DNA of 64,000 bases from Ilyonectria destructans (lineage: Eukaryota > Ascomycota > Sordariomycetes > Hypocreales > Nectriaceae), in the NCBI GenBank assembly GCA_020740775.1, contig JAHEWK010000002.1, positions 1,860,001-1,924,000 on the forward strand, read 5' to 3'. The translations under genes were made by a program, and so were the position numbers. Shown piece after piece: positions 12,324 to 23,526 of this stretch; the first letter of the stretch is position 1, and each line of letters opens with the position of its first letter. The notes under the pieces are model-generated. The model ran no database searches. It saw only the letters and a list, made by a program, of their open reading frames with translations, and was not told the origin of the DNA.

Positions 12324-13321
12324 TCAATCACGGGGATAATTTCCATTTCTCCAGGGCTCACCTGTGTGCTGCGTTTCCGGCTCACGAATCTGAGTGCTGC
12401 TGATAATTCTCCGAACCAGCAGCTCGGAAGGGGCCTGGTTGTCGAGATAAAACCAGCGCTGTTCTCTGTTGTGTTTCAAATACTTGTTCCTGGAACGATG
12501 ACCGCGCGCCCGAAGGCTCATGTTTTCCATTTCGTCGTAATACACCGTTCTCGGATCGCAGAGGGCGGTGGGGTGGTTTTGGATTGGATATCCAAGCGGA
12601 TGGGAGACTCTGTACCAATGTTAGACCTGGTTCCGCTTCAAGCTCATAACGCTCATGGCGCAGAGTCTTTAGAACCATACTCAATGAGCTCCCATCTATC
12701 GTGGGAGTCCTCAAAAACTTGGAATCCTTGGGCTCCATAGAGCTGTCTGAGCAGCGCCTCCCCGTCTTCCGGGGCAGGATCTAGGGGTGGTTCATACGTG
12801 AGTCTCCATGAGAACTGAACTTGGGTTCCCAAACTCACAAATATCGGCAAAATTAGAGGGCTCTTTGACTATGGATCGGCAGGTCGCTCTGCCAAATCGG
12901 AAGCCTGACGGTTCCTGGGGACCCCATCTAGTAGGCGAACGGTTAATCTACTTCACGGTGAGCGGTGATAGTATTTTGGGATCATGGCGGGACCAACCTG
13001 GACGGCAATACAGGTGGGCGGAACTCTCAGCCCGAACACCTGGTTCAAGCTTGCCGAAACAGTTGAGCAATGTACATCAAGGGTGAACTCGGTGGGCACT
13101 TGGGAGGCCAATTCATGGGGGCAGTTGATGACTTTGATACCACCATTCCAGGAACCTACAAAGCCCTCCCAGGCCTCTTCATAGTTGCCACCTCGGAGGC
13201 TGCGAATTCGAACAAGATGTTCTTTCACATCGTCCTCTTCACGCAATCTGCCGCGCCTGCGACGGTCCTGGTGATAGAAATACGGGGCCTGGAATGTAAT
13301 GACAGCGCCGATGTCTGCCAT
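12324..13321 (-). pseudogene. CmcJ/asaB-like hydroxylase/desaturase, broken or heavily spliced
   Basis: The frame at 12545-12324 and just upstream (to about 12610) reads PTALCDPRTV, then HNREQRWFYLDNQ, then SELLVRRI. These blocks match in order a fungal family of 2-oxoglutarate-type hydroxylases/desaturases (CmcJ, asaB, GA4-desaturase-like), in which a 'ALCD.RTV ... RWYY ... DE.LL' series is conserved. A possible N-terminus starts at ATG 13321 (MADIGAVITF), and another open block lies at 12850-12653. I could not find introns that join all blocks without a stop, and the usual C-terminal HTAF/RES.EVR segment is absent before the TGA-proximal end. Either a decayed copy or a gene with several introns is possible. 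The family call rests on motif memory only. Confidence 0.4.
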
Positions 13322-13912
13322 TGCGGTGACTCTTATACAGTCTGCGTCGAGATACCTTTACTGTTGCTCACGGGGTATTGAAATCAGGAACCTGATGCTC
13401 TTGTCAAAAAGTGGTCACGAATTTCCAGTAATGGAAGGGGAATGGCGCGGCAGTATTTATACCGGAGTCGAAGTCGTGCCCGTGGTTCATTGCGGACATC
13501 CACCGAGTAAACATCGATTCACTGTCAAATATTCTGCCTTCTAAATACGACGTTTTCCCCCTCTATTTTATTAGGACTAAATTTAGGATCACAGTGTGCC
13601 GTTCATGTTATTTATCTTCGCTCTCAGTGGGCAGCTGTTTGACACTGTCAACCCACTTGGGGCAGTGCTTCTTCAGCTGCGCTCGCCTCGCATGTTTACG
13701 CGTGAATTATTTCTCCTCACACATCACAAAACACCATTTTCTCTGATGCCCATCGCTTGTTATGCTGATTCAGGTATTGTTGTCGTCCTCCAAGCCACCA
13801 CGGCCGTGCCAAATTACTAACGGATACGTGCAGGTCAAGCGTCCCAACCCCTTTTTTACCCTCCCGACGTGATTCACTTCTACTTCAACTCACTCGCTCG
13901 TACCTTTCAAAG
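13322..13912. other. Intergenic, nothing recognised
   Basis: This is the promoter side of the coiled-coil gene at 13913. The last 70 nt are pyrimidine-rich (for example ACTTCTACTTCAACTC), as is common just before fungal start codons. Confidence 0.45.
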
Positions 13913-14614
13913 ATGTCGGACCCGCCCCTGACCGATGGCACATATATGGCCGAGAAGGTCATATCCCTCCAACACGAAGTCAGCTCCTTGCAACAGCTCG
14001 TCGAGAAGCAGAAGACAGAGCTGGAAGACTTGCAATCACACCAAGAGTCTGACAGCGCCGAAATCAAGACACTCCGAGACGTTCTTGGACAATACGAAAA
14101 GAGTTCAGAGCAGAAGATGTGGGAGTTGGTGGGCGTGACCAACGCTCTTCGTCAGCAGAAGATGATGTATGAATCTCTCGAGGAGGCTCATGTCAAGGCC
14201 GAGAGGGATCTTCGAGACCTGCGAGAGCGCAAGACTGTTTCAGAAGACCTACGCAAGTCTATGCAAAATGACATCGCCACGCTCCATGAGCAAATCGTCA
14301 GCCTTGTCGCTCTGGTTAGAACCAAAACCTACGACGCTTGGGTGTTCTCCATTGCTCTTCGGAGCGCATATGAACACCTCCCTTCGATATCCGAAAAGGA
14401 ATCCTTCCAAAGCCTCCTAGATCGAACGACAAACGCCACACGAGACCAACTCATCGACAAACTACTCGAGGCACTCTTGTTAAAGGTCAATGTCCGCCTG
14501 CCGGAACTCGACAACCCTGGTCTCGCTTCCCCAGTGTCACCACCAAGAGAAAGCGAGCCACGCGCCTCGGAGCCTAACGCGAAGACGCCGAAGAGGCCAC
14601 GACTAGCGATGTAA
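13913..14614 (+). CDS. Coiled-coil protein, 233 aa, function unknown
   Basis: A single frame begins at ATG 13913 in the context AAAGATGTCG. Residues of about 15-130 are a nearly unbroken heptad-like coiled coil rich in Glu, Gln, Lys and Leu. A short globular helical region follows (about 135-195). The tail is Pro/Ser-rich and ends with the basic cluster KTPKRPR, which could serve as a nuclear localisation signal. The layout suggests a structural or adaptor protein, for example of a nuclear or kinetochore complex, but that is inference and I do not recognise the family. Confidence 0.75.
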   Translation: MSDPPLTDGTYMAEKVISLQHEVSSLQQLVEKQKTELEDLQSHQESDSAEIKTLRDVLGQYEKSSEQKMWELVGVTNALRQQKMMYESLEEAHVKAERDLRDLRERKTVSEDLRKSMQNDIATLHEQIVSLVALVRTKTYDAWVFSIALRSAYEHLPSISEKESFQSLLDRTTNATRDQLIDKLLEALLLKVNVRLPELDNPGLASPVSPPRESEPRASEPNAKTPKRPRLAM

Positions 14615-15161
14615 TATTGTTCCTTCGGTGTATCACTCACTATATTAAGGGAAACGTCATGGGAAGCTGCGGTATGGTGCAAGGGTGCAGTGGCGCGGAA
14701 GAATGCTCTTTTTTGTGATCCAGATCACGATTGTCATTTCATTGTTTGATACACGGGCTGTTGGATTTCAACATTGGACTGCATGTTTGAGGACTGGCTG
14801 TCGACAAGACTTGGAGAATACGCATGGTTAAGGGCTTGGGTGTTGAGACATTCAGAAGCGATGAACCACATCATTCTTGAGAGTGAACGGCTTCGCCAAC
14901 ATTGTGAGATCGAGGGTGTGGATTCTCAATTCTTGGAGGCCCCAGAGCAAGATCTCGGGCCAGGATACCTAATTGTTACTACACAATCCATTTTAGACTT
15001 CGTCTTGTATTTAAAACCTCCTTAACGCCATTACCAGAACCCTAATCGTAAGCTCATACTCGTGTCTCGCTCATCCTGCCAAAAGGATCTCGTCCTGCTG
15101 AAAAGGAACTTGATCCGCCATCTTCACTTCGCCCATGGCGAGAATTCGACAACTCTAGTCA
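14615..15161. other. Intergenic between convergent genes, nothing recognised
   Basis: It contains the 3' flanks of the two coiled-coil genes. One 80-codon open frame (about 14783-15025) lacks any supporting feature and is not called. Confidence 0.45.
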
Positions 15162-16375
15162 TTATGCGTTGTTCGCAAGCCCGGAACTAGCAGCGCTTTC
15201 GCCAACCTTGACTTCATCATCCGGAACGCCGACACCAACGCTTCCAGTCACGCTGATCATGCTGTGCCTGCTCGTCATTCCCCGCTCACGCTCCGGTCGA
15301 GCAAGACTACCCTCGCGAGGTCCTGCTATGCTAGCACCCCCGGCCGGAGTAATGTTCAAACTGGCAGTTGTGCTGACGCTGTCGCTTCTGGTTCGGCTGG
15401 CGTCGCTGGCCCGTCGCTGTCGAACGTGCCTCTCCAACTCCCTAATGCGGCGCTTCAGAGCCTCATTCTCTCGCTTGGCCGTCTCTAGTTCATGTCTATA
15501 AAATTGGGTTTCTTCGTATCGCATCGTTGCTGGCATCATTCCTGGACTGAGCTGCTCGCTGACACTTCCGCTGCCGGGGGTAGCGCCGACCGAGCTCATA
15601 GGTACGGACGTTGGCGGGGGAATCCTCTGGTGCTGGAAATAGCTCGACGGGTCGAGGGAGTTCTGCGGCCCGGGAGAGTTGGTCTGGCTTCGACGAGACG
15701 CGGAGCTGTTCTGTCGCGAGAGAGGGGTGGCTTGCATCGGGCGAGGGGCGTGGATGCGTGCCTCATAGGACGACGACAGCGGTGGCTGGCCGAAGCTCTG
15801 GGACGTGGTGGACGAGGTGCGCTGGTGCTGACGGGCTGTAGGGATGGAGAAGCCAGATCCAGAAAGAAGAGACTGCTCGGCGACGGCATCGTGAGCCGAG
15901 TTGGCGGCCGAAGTAGACGACGTATTAGAGACGACCGAGGCGTTGTGGGCAGCACGTAGGAGGGACAGCTCTCGTGTCAGGCGGTTGACCTACGCTCCCG
16001 TTAGTCTAAACCGAGCAAAGGTGCACAGATGCTGCATCAAGGGCTTCTTACCACAGCCTCCTGCTCCTTTTCCAGCGCGAGATGAAGCTCCGCGGCGGTC
16101 AACGGGCGAGGGTGTCGCAACGGACCAGGGCCGGGCCCAACACCGGGCTCACCAGCCAACATGTGCGCAGGAGCCGGCACCGGCGGCTGCGTGGCGGTCA
16201 GCTGCGGCGAGGGCAGCGAGGACGTCTGCGAGTGGTTCACGGCATTCTGGTTCGAGGGCAGGATGTTGAGGGACGGCGAGGTCGGCACCGGTGGAGCGGC
16301 CATCTGGCTGGTCGACTGGCGGCGAGAGGCCGCGAGGGTGTGTGGCGACGGGGGAACCGAGTTGAGATCCGGCAT
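15162..16375 (-). CDS. Ser/Pro-rich protein with two coiled-coil segments, 383 aa
   Basis: Exons 16375-16052 and 15989-15162 join across a 62-nt intron, phase 0 (GTG|GTAAG...GTAG|GTC). The chosen start is ATG 16375 (MPDLNSVPPSP), since the longer open frame begins at a GTG. The joint restores a Leu-zipper-like helix running from LHLALEKEQEAV into VNRLTRELSLLRAA. A second helix, YRHELETAKRENEALKRRI, lies about 235-270 residues in. The remainder is low-complexity Ser/Pro/Gln/Thr. Recovery of a continuous heptad across the splice site supports the model. The make-up resembles fungal regulatory proteins, but no basic region of a bZIP type is seen before the first helix. Function is unknown. Confidence 0.75.
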
Positions 16376-17502
16376 TCCGGTCTTGTTGGCGCTGTCACCG
16401 ATGCTTGAGGCTCGCCGTGGGTGCTGTTTTACGCTCCGGGTTTGGGGGCGGTGGTGTTTACGGAGTATTGGCGAGAGATGCAGCCCTGTCGGTTGGCATC
16501 CGCAAGGCCACCGACACTCCAGGCGCGTTTGGACGGGCGCGTGTCGTCTCAGCGGGTGCGGGGTTGAGTGGACCACTGGCACCACTGGATCGGATGGCAC
16601 GGGCACTAAAACAGTTCCCTAGGAGCCCCTGAACGCTGGCGAGTTGCAACTGCAGGGGCGACAGGGGGTGCTGTTTCAATGGACGCTTCCTATCAGTGGC
16701 CTTACCCTGCAGCCATGACATCAGACTACCTGAGAGCTGTTGCAGCGGCCTGTGAATTGGAGAACATCATCTTTCTCCCATGTGGATTTCCAAAGAAGTG
16801 AATGCTCATTTTCTCATCATTTTCGGAATGTGTCACCTAAAGATGGGTTAACAAGTGTGACAATGAGCATCCATGACCTTCTCCTCGGTGATAATCAACC
16901 CGACTTGTTGAGACGCCGGGACGGGTTAGGCGACCAATCCCAGGGTTGATACCATATTGCTCCCATCATGCAGGTTGTGCCACCATGTCATGGAAATGCG
17001 TTGCATGAAAGCCGACCACCTACGAGCGGGGGTTTTACTGAGGCATAAAGACAAACAAATGAGCATTTAGTCACCGGCACCGTTACTCACCAACGTGGCT
17101 GAACAAGCCAGTCCGTTCCTTTGATCACAGGGAAATATCACACAAAGCATAACAAACTTTCGGCGCCCAAACTGTTTTTATTATCATCTGGCCCATTTTA
17201 AGAGTCGCAGTTAGTCCGCTACGTAAGTCGACATTATCCACCAAAACCTTCCCCAGACCGTTGATCCTATGATGTAATCCTCAGTATGACGACATGGACT
17301 CTTCCTTCGACGTCAACATGCAATCAATGACTTATCCGCCTCGTCGGATAATGGATAGAGCGGTATCAATGTGTAATCCACCAGGTCTCTCCGTCATCAG
17401 TATTTAACCTGATCACTAATACTGGTCACTTCCCGTTCAAACCTACAAGATCCAAATCACAAGCCCACCTATTCATTCATCACCATCTACACAAAAGCAA
17501 TC
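16376..17502. other. 1.1-kb divergent intergenic region
   Basis: The region separates the coiled-coil gene (minus) from the 69-aa gene (plus). The open frame continuing upstream of 16375 to about 16606 starts at GTG and is probably 5' UTR. No repeats or operators stand out. Confidence 0.45.
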
Positions 17503-17763
17503 ATGCCCGAAGGCCGTGAATCTCCCTCGCCCGAGCGCCAAACCGGCAAACAGATCCATGACCCGCCAGGCTCTGGTCAAGGCCTCAACAACAAGGCCGA
17601 CGACAAGACCGACAAGGACCCCAAGTCCCAGCTCGAGGTATGACACCACAGTACCGCTCTGTGGAAGGCCAAGGCTAATCTTCTTCAGAATCTTGAGTCG
17701 AATCCCAAGGACCCGATGGAAGAAGCTCGAAAGATAATCTTTGCCAAGCCCGGCGAAAAATAG
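17503..17763 (+). CDS. Small hydrophilic protein, 69 aa, two exons
   Basis: Exon 1 runs 17503-17637 (45 codons) and exon 2 runs 17689-17763, separated by a 51-nt intron with GTATGA and TTCTTCAG borders, phase 0. The product starts MPEGRESPSPERQTG and ends AKPGEK. It is highly charged, with no signal peptide or membrane segment, and probably disordered. The gene is easily missed because neither exon is long and the unspliced frame ends early. It resembles a short conserved fungal protein with an MPEGR.SPSPERQTG start that I recall without a known function. Compact exon structure, good splice sites and a fitting ATG context (CAATCATGCCC) support it. Confidence 0.75.
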
Positions 17764-17983
17764 GGTGCCAACTTCAAGGTGTTTGGGAATGAAATACGGA
17801 CTTTGGAGGATTGAAAGTGAATAGAAACAGTGCACATGTTAGTATGCATAATCAATGAATCAATTCGGAAACATCATGAATTTGTTCATGCGTAAAAGTC
17901 GTGATAACTCGTAACAAAGCCTACAGCTCGGTGCTATTTCTCAACAAACAATCATCCTTCCCAACGCCCAAATTCCTTCAAAA

Positions 17984-18880
17984 TTAAACGGTCTTCTCAT
18001 CGGTGGATCGGACAGCGGGGGTGGCCTCCGTAGGCACAGGCTGAGACTGAGCAGGCTCCGTGGGGGGAGGAGCTGTAGTCGAATCTGTGGGGGCAGCGGG
18101 GGCAGCTTCCTTCTCCTTGCCAAAGACTCGCTCAAGGCCAGAAGCCTTGTATGCACTTCCGCCGCTCTCCTCCTTCTTCAGCTCAGCCAACCGCCTGGCC
18201 TCAGTGTGCACCTCCTGCACCTGGCGGCTACCATCCTCGTAGAACTGAGCAATCTTCTTGCCAGTGGGAGTGTGGGCAGCCTTCTCAAAGTATGAGTTCA
18301 AGCCGAGGAAGAGGGTGTTTGCGCGGTTAGAGAGGCCGTAGCTCTGGTCGGTAGCTCTGGCGCGGTCGGTGGCATGGTACTTGGTGTCCAGGTTCTGGAG
18401 GGTGTTGAAGAAGCGGTTGGAGACCTTGTGCTTGGTATCGAGCTCGATGGCGCGCTGAATGGCGACATCGCCAACGACGTAGCCGTGGGCGAGGTACTCG
18501 GCAAAAATGCGCGCGCGGGGCTTCTCCTCTTGCGTGATTTCGTCGGAGTCACGGTCGTTGTTCTTGGTGTAAGGAGTGTCGTCATCAGAGTCGCCACCGG
18601 CGCTGGTGACGGAGAGCTGGTTGGTGCCAAGCTGGGTGTTGTGAAGGAGGAGAGCAGTCTTCTTGGCCGTCTCCTTCTCGAAGGTGACTTCGGCCGACTT
18701 GGTCTCGCCCTCGGTGGTGACCTTGAGATCGGAGATCTTGCCACTGCGCGAGAGGTTAGTATGCGTTCGGGTGAGGGAGAAAATGGATAAATCTTACCAG
18801 AAGCTGAAGAAATCCTTGATCTCGCCGTCGCTGGTCGCGAGGGCGATGTTCTTGACGTTGACAGTCGCGTTGGAAGCCAT
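17984..18880 (-). CDS. RRM-domain protein (fission-yeast Vip1-like), 280 aa
   Basis: Exons 18880-18798 and 18743-17984 join over a 54-nt intron. The N-terminal 75 residues form one RNA-recognition motif: RNP2-like VNVKNIALA, the junction segment FFSFCGKI, and an RNP1-position stretch SAEVTFEKE. This is the arrangement of fungal Vip1-type proteins. The middle (about 90-200) is helical and contains AYLAHGYVVG and a region rich in Lys/Arg/Thr. The C-terminal 60 residues are Pro/Ala/Thr-rich and disordered. The splice rebuilds the conserved FCGKISDLK segment exactly, which fixes the model. RNA binding is expected from the domain; targets are unknown. Confidence 0.88.
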
Positions 18881-19987
18881 GGTGAATGTCGGAGGAGCTC
18901 GGATGATGTTTTTGGAGTAGAAAGTGAGGAGAAATCGGTGACGATGAGGGTGAATGGGTATCTCAACACTGAATGATGGTGTGAAACAGGCAAACTGAAT
19001 TCAGAGGAGCGCGTGTACGACTGGTTTTATACGGAATCTTGCTTCCCGTTGAGTTGTCCGTGACGAGGCAAGCGTGTGGTGAAACTTGGGAGGGAGCTGG
19101 TGCGGGGCAGTGGGCGACGTCATCGATAGCGGGTGGCATGATTGGCGGTGCACGTGTGGCTGTGCAGAGGGTATTAGGCCGGTACAGGGAATCGCTGCCA
19201 ATGGGGGCTGGCCACATGAGTACTGCACAAACACGTCTCTGGATGGCTGTGAGACACGCTGAAGCAAAAGAAGTGCCTAGAATCGCAGTGGGGGCGTGCC
19301 ACTTCTCGATCGGGCGAAGCTGTTCAGGAACGACTACGTAAATGTGTGGCGAAGGCGTTCCTCAACGTCGTTACGTCGATGATCTTTTGACATGTGAAGA
19401 GACCCTGCTTTTTTCTATTCCTTGCGGGAGGCTGTGGCAAGCTGGGGAATATTTGTTGGGCAGAGGCTGGTCTCCCGTGTCCGAGGTTTCGACGCGGACC
19501 TGAATCCTGATGCCTATCAACCTGGCACGCCTGCGAGACACACGACGCGGCCGCAGGATCTCTGGCGTGATATACGCGTCAGCCACCGTCATGTCGCGTC
19601 CTTCTTTTTGCCTGTGTCTCTCTCGAAGCTTGATTCAAGTCTTGGGACGTGGTTTGCACCATCGTCTGGTGGATCGTCTGTTGGGTGTTTTCGCTCATCA
19701 CCTCTGGTCGGCACTAATAATCCCATGACCCAGTTTCGGACATTGTCAATTACGGCAATGCAGAGGGATGGCCATCCCGGCACGAGGCTGCAGACAACAA
19801 ACGCCGCGTCTCCACCCCGAACGAGATACCCGAGTCTTTCGTGATCATCGGCATGGCGCACCTTGTTCCTAGCGAGATGAAGCTATTCCGCCGGCCAGAG
19901 GTTCGAGAGGCTGGACAAGCATAACCTGTCAAAGTTCCAGCAAGCCTCCGAATTGCAGTGAGTCGAGCGCGGTGAGTGGCCCGCACG

Positions 19988-20105
19988 ACCCATGTCCTGC
20001 GCAAACGCCCATGTCTACAAAACAACCCATGTCTGCAAAACCAAACCCATGTCTGCAAAACCGAACCCATGTCTCCAAAACCACACCCATGTCTGCAAGG
20101 GTCTC
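19988..20105 (+). repeat. 20-nt tandem repeat, about 6 units
   Basis: The unit is close to CCCATGTCTGCAAAACCRAA. Copies begin at 19988 (degenerate), 20008, 20026, 20046, 20066 and 20086. Period is 20 nt with one 18-nt unit. As the period is not a multiple of three, each frame is shifted from unit to unit and no repeat protein is implied. Confidence 0.9.
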
Positions 20106-20714
20106 TTCACCGATCATGTGCTGGACCCGTCTCGCGCAAACCCTCGGCGCTTGTTCACGCTACTCATTCCTCATCTGGCCAGGCTCCAGGCTAAAAGGCT
20201 TCAACCCTCGTCGAAAAGGCGGCGGTTGGGCGGTCACAGGGAGGAACTGTTGCATGTCGTGCCCAGGCCTGTCCAATCCCGCCACCAGAGCATTAACCAG
20301 ATGAGCTTGCCAGCTCGCTAACCAACTCGCTTCCCAACAACCATGAGCCCACAATCCTTCTAACCACTTTGCCCCCAACGCTAGTTGAAACTTGTCATTT
20401 CCCTGCATTGAAGACCTTATTGCGGTCTGAACGGGATCCATCACTGTTAGCAGTGCGGTCAAAGCATTCGCCCCGCACCCACCCGCACTGGATCGATCCA
20501 CAGCCGCCCAAGCTATTAATACCCATCGAGGCACTCCATGGGCACCATGCCTTTTCGTCAGATGGGCGGTCTTCTTCCGCCAGGTGATTTGATTTTTTGT
20601 TAGTGATTCCACTGTCTCTACAGCCTCATCGCCGTGAAAATTATACACCACCGTCGGTGTCTCCTCGACGTCGGCCGGATCGATCAGGGGTGTAAGGTAA
20701 GCGCAATGTGCCTT

Positions 20715-20745
20715 TGTCCTCTGTCCTCTGTCCTCTGTCCCCTGT
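20715..20745 (+). repeat. 7-nt tandem repeat GTCCTCT
   Basis: Four near-perfect copies of the heptamer occur in a row, the last being GTCCCCT. This is a simple pyrimidine-rich repeat. Confidence 0.85.
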
Positions 20746-20929
20746 GAACTGTTCGCCGATGTGGGCTGCGTGCCCTAACAAAGAAGCAATGCTTGCCCAA
20801 CTCTGTCGCCCAGTTCCACGAACACTACGCATCCCTGTCGTCAGATTGCTGACCCTCATGGCAGATCATGCTTGCAGCTCGTCCATAATCTACACACCAC
20901 ATTGAAGTTCACACACACCGTCGAACAGG

Positions 20930-21151
20930 ATGATAATACTCTGGGGGCAGATGCGCGGACAGGTGCGCGAGCAGATGCGCGAGTTGGGGGAGTTGCCCGA
21001 AGAAATAATCCTGAACGCCATATGGGTCGGCCTTCTTGGTGTTCAGGTGTTGATGGTATTTGGAGTCGCCGTCATGGGACTCGTCAGACGGATCAAGATG
21101 AAGCGAATGCTCAGATCCAGGCGAAGAAGCATCAAGTCCCAGCTACTCTAA
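20930..21151 (+). CDS. Possible small membrane protein, 73 aa
   Basis: From ATG 20930 the frame encodes a short head with a Met-Arg repeat-like stretch (QMRGQVREQMREL), one hydrophobic segment (about residues 29-51) and a strongly basic tail (RRIKMKRMLRSRRR). A single-pass protein with positive-inside topology would fit. There is no family recognition, and the frame is short enough to be chance. Confidence 0.3.
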   Translation: MIILWGQMRGQVREQMRELGELPEEIILNAIWVGLLGVQVLMVFGVAVMGLVRRIKMKRMLRSRRRSIKSQLL

Positions 21152-21596
21152 TCAATGGGCATCGCCACCAGTGTCGTCATGACACTGAAATTTACAGAAA
21201 AAGTCGATAACAGACTCACAACTATATCGGAAGTTGATTCCGACAGAAGAAATCCAAGCCGAAACATGGATGGATACGACACTCGCACCCTTCGTCTATC
21301 GCAACTCGGAAAAGCAGATCATCGATACTGTTGAACAGTAGTGGATATTGACAAAAGTCGGCTGAACTTGGGGCGTTCATGCTTTGAACAGGTTTACGAG
21401 ATTACGAACACAATTGTATCTAGCGTTTCATTCACGTCATGAACATAATGAAAAATATGTATAAATATCTAGTCATGAGCCTAGTTTTCGTTCTTGCACC
21501 CAAATCGTCTCAATCACAGTCTTGACTACCACCACAGTCAAGATCATCACCCAACTATTCAGCAACTACTCTATTACCCCAAACGTATCACTCACC

Positions 21597-22559
21597 ATGC
21601 CTGTCCGCCCCTCCAGACCCGTTCACCGGCCTGATGAGAGCCCAACACCTCTTGCCCCGAACGATGTCCGTCGCTCATCTCCTTACGACGCTACCGGCAA
21701 CGATCTTCGAGATATGTTCCGGCCCGATCACTGCCCTAACTGTGTCATCTATCTGAGCGGACCCAGGGACAGAGGCTACTTGTGTACCAATTGCGATCCC
21801 CTCGTCGACTCCCGGACCTGGCTTGTCCTGAGAAGAGCAGCTTCTGGTGTCTGCTCTGGTAGATGCGGTGGATATCTCTCCCCGGAGGAACGCTCCGCCC
21901 AAAGGTATATGTGCGAAAAGTGCCTTCCTGGATGGAAAGCCCACGTCCAAAACATGGCGGACCCTGCCATCGTCTCGGCGGCTCGGCGTCGCGAGTTGCG
22001 AACTCTTCGCGAGTCCTACGAGGCAAATATGTATGAGCAGGCTATCATAGGTGGCCGATGCGTGAATCTCCGCTGTGGAAGACCGATGCAGGCGCATGAT
22101 TGCTTTGATCCTTGGTGTCCTCGTGGACACCGGTTTGTATACTGCTTGAACTGTCGTCTGGAGCCGACATTCGATGGTTACCCAGACCGGGCCAGAATGG
22201 CGGTAACACAGTTCGTTGTTCATGACACAGCCCCTCAAGGCGCACCCGGGGCTGACCAGAGCCAGATGGCAGGATCCTTCGCAGCTGGCAACACTACCGG
22301 GGGATTCAATATCCATCGCGACAATGCTGCTCGGGTGTCTGAAGGTATGAACCCCCCTCCATTCCTCGTTGGTGAAGACATCCTCGCTGCCGAAAGACTC
22401 CTCCAGATGAGGTCGGGGCAACCCCCCAACCAGCAGGACACCTCTGAAAACAGACAGCCCTCTAGAGGCCCGAGCGAAGCATCAACTCTCATCTCGGGTC
22501 AATCTCCCGGCACACGCGTTCCGCTTGGAGACCGAAGCGAGAACATTCAGTTTCTGTAA
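21597..22559 (+). CDS. Cysteine-rich protein with CxxC pairs, 320 aa
   Basis: The start is ATG 21597 (MPVRPSRPVHRP); the open frame extends 25 codons upstream but only to a TTG. Residues of about 40-205 carry paired cysteines: CPNC and CTNC; CSGRCGGYL and CEKC; CVNLRCG, CFDPWCPRGH and CLNC. This suggests two or three zinc-ribbon-like or treble-clef units. The C-terminal third is Gln/Ser/Pro-rich and probably disordered. I do not recognise the family. The nearby F-box protein at 23527 uses similar CxxC spacing, so both may be protein-interaction factors, but I see no convincing homology between them. Confidence 0.65.
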   Translation: MPVRPSRPVHRPDESPTPLAPNDVRRSSPYDATGNDLRDMFRPDHCPNCVIYLSGPRDRGYLCTNCDPLVDSRTWLVLRRAASGVCSGRCGGYLSPEERSAQRYMCEKCLPGWKAHVQNMADPAIVSAARRRELRTLRESYEANMYEQAIIGGRCVNLRCGRPMQAHDCFDPWCPRGHRFVYCLNCRLEPTFDGYPDRARMAVTQFVVHDTAPQGAPGADQSQMAGSFAAGNTTGGFNIHRDNAARVSEGMNPPPFLVGEDILAAERLLQMRSGQPPNQQDTSENRQPSRGPSEASTLISGQSPGTRVPLGDRSENIQFL

Positions 22560-23526
22560 GATCCAGAGGATGTTGCCGCTCAAGCTGCCTTGCGGGAGCG
22601 GGATTAGTATTGACAAGTGCTAGTTGAAATCGAGTCTGATGCTTACCTATCTATTTAGAGCTGCAGCTACCTAAGTCATATGAGTATCAACACAGGAATT
22701 TCCCGTCTCATCACTGACTCTAGAATGGCAATATTATTAGTCCGGTCGCTTTGGCCGAAATCAAGCTCGGTGGGTTGGTCTTTGAGATAGAGTTGGATAG
22801 AGTAAGAGGTAACAATTGCGCAGACGGGTTAATATCACTTTAGGATAGCTATTCGGGAAGATTAATCTAGATTGATTCATGACACAGCTGCACCACGGCG
22901 ATAGTCAATTTGTGCGATGGTATTTGGGGTGGCTGGGGACTAGAGCGGGCTCTGCTTATCTTCGCTCTTACTCAAGTATTAGTTTTAATGAGACTTGTAA
23001 GTCAGCTAAAATATTTAATGTGCCCCTTTGTGATGTTAAAGAGTGGAGTAGGAAGCGGCATGAGACAGTCTCACTGCAGCGGAAATCTGGGGGTATAAGC
23101 CAGACACGCGCCACCACTCCACATATTTTCTTGGACGAATCGGACACCGAGAAATGTTCCCGTGAAGGAGTCATTGTTTATAAAGGTCAGTGTTCTCCAG
23201 GCTGCAGTGCCCGAAGCCCCCAATCATGCTGGGAGCCGTACAAGGCTTAATCTCACCCGCGCCGTGTGAGTCAGCCCCACCGACACGCCGGACTTTGACT
23301 AACAGCATGACTGGATACAAATAGTGCCAGAACAGACGAACAATTTATACTATTATTTCGTCAGTCAAGCTCACCAACTCATCTACTTCTGCCCTGATAT
23401 CCTCTACTCGTCGTCCATGTCTCACTCGCGCGGAAAAGTAGGACACTACAACCCTCAAGCCTATGCGAATAGAGATAAAGGGAAAACCATCGCAGCTGAA
23501 GTCGCGAATGTTCCCAAACCGTCACA
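22560..23526. other. Intergenic; uORF at 23417-23602
   Basis: Apart from an unsupported 123-codon frame (22879-23250), the notable feature is an ATG at 23417 opening a 61-codon frame that overlaps the start of the F-box gene in another frame. It could be a uORF, or a 5' exon if an unseen intron joins it to the main frame. Confidence 0.4.

Larger units (their letters stand above)
18881..20929. other. 2-kb gene-poor region with tandem repeats
   Basis: The first 300 bp should hold the promoter of the RRM gene. The rest has no supported gene. The largest open frame (minus, 20651-20160) begins with GTG and has no recognisable domain. Two short tandem arrays are listed separately. Confidence 0.5.

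Noticed and set aside
19988..20105. CRISPR-like array
   Set aside because: Units are directly adjacent with no unique spacers, and the host is a eukaryote.
20160..20651. 163-codon open frame on the minus strand
   Set aside because: It begins with GTG, has no later convincing Met start and covers part of a low-complexity region; no domain or neighbour supports it.
22879..23250. 123-codon plus-strand frame
   Set aside because: No domain, no conserved motif and AT-rich flanks; length is within what chance allows here.
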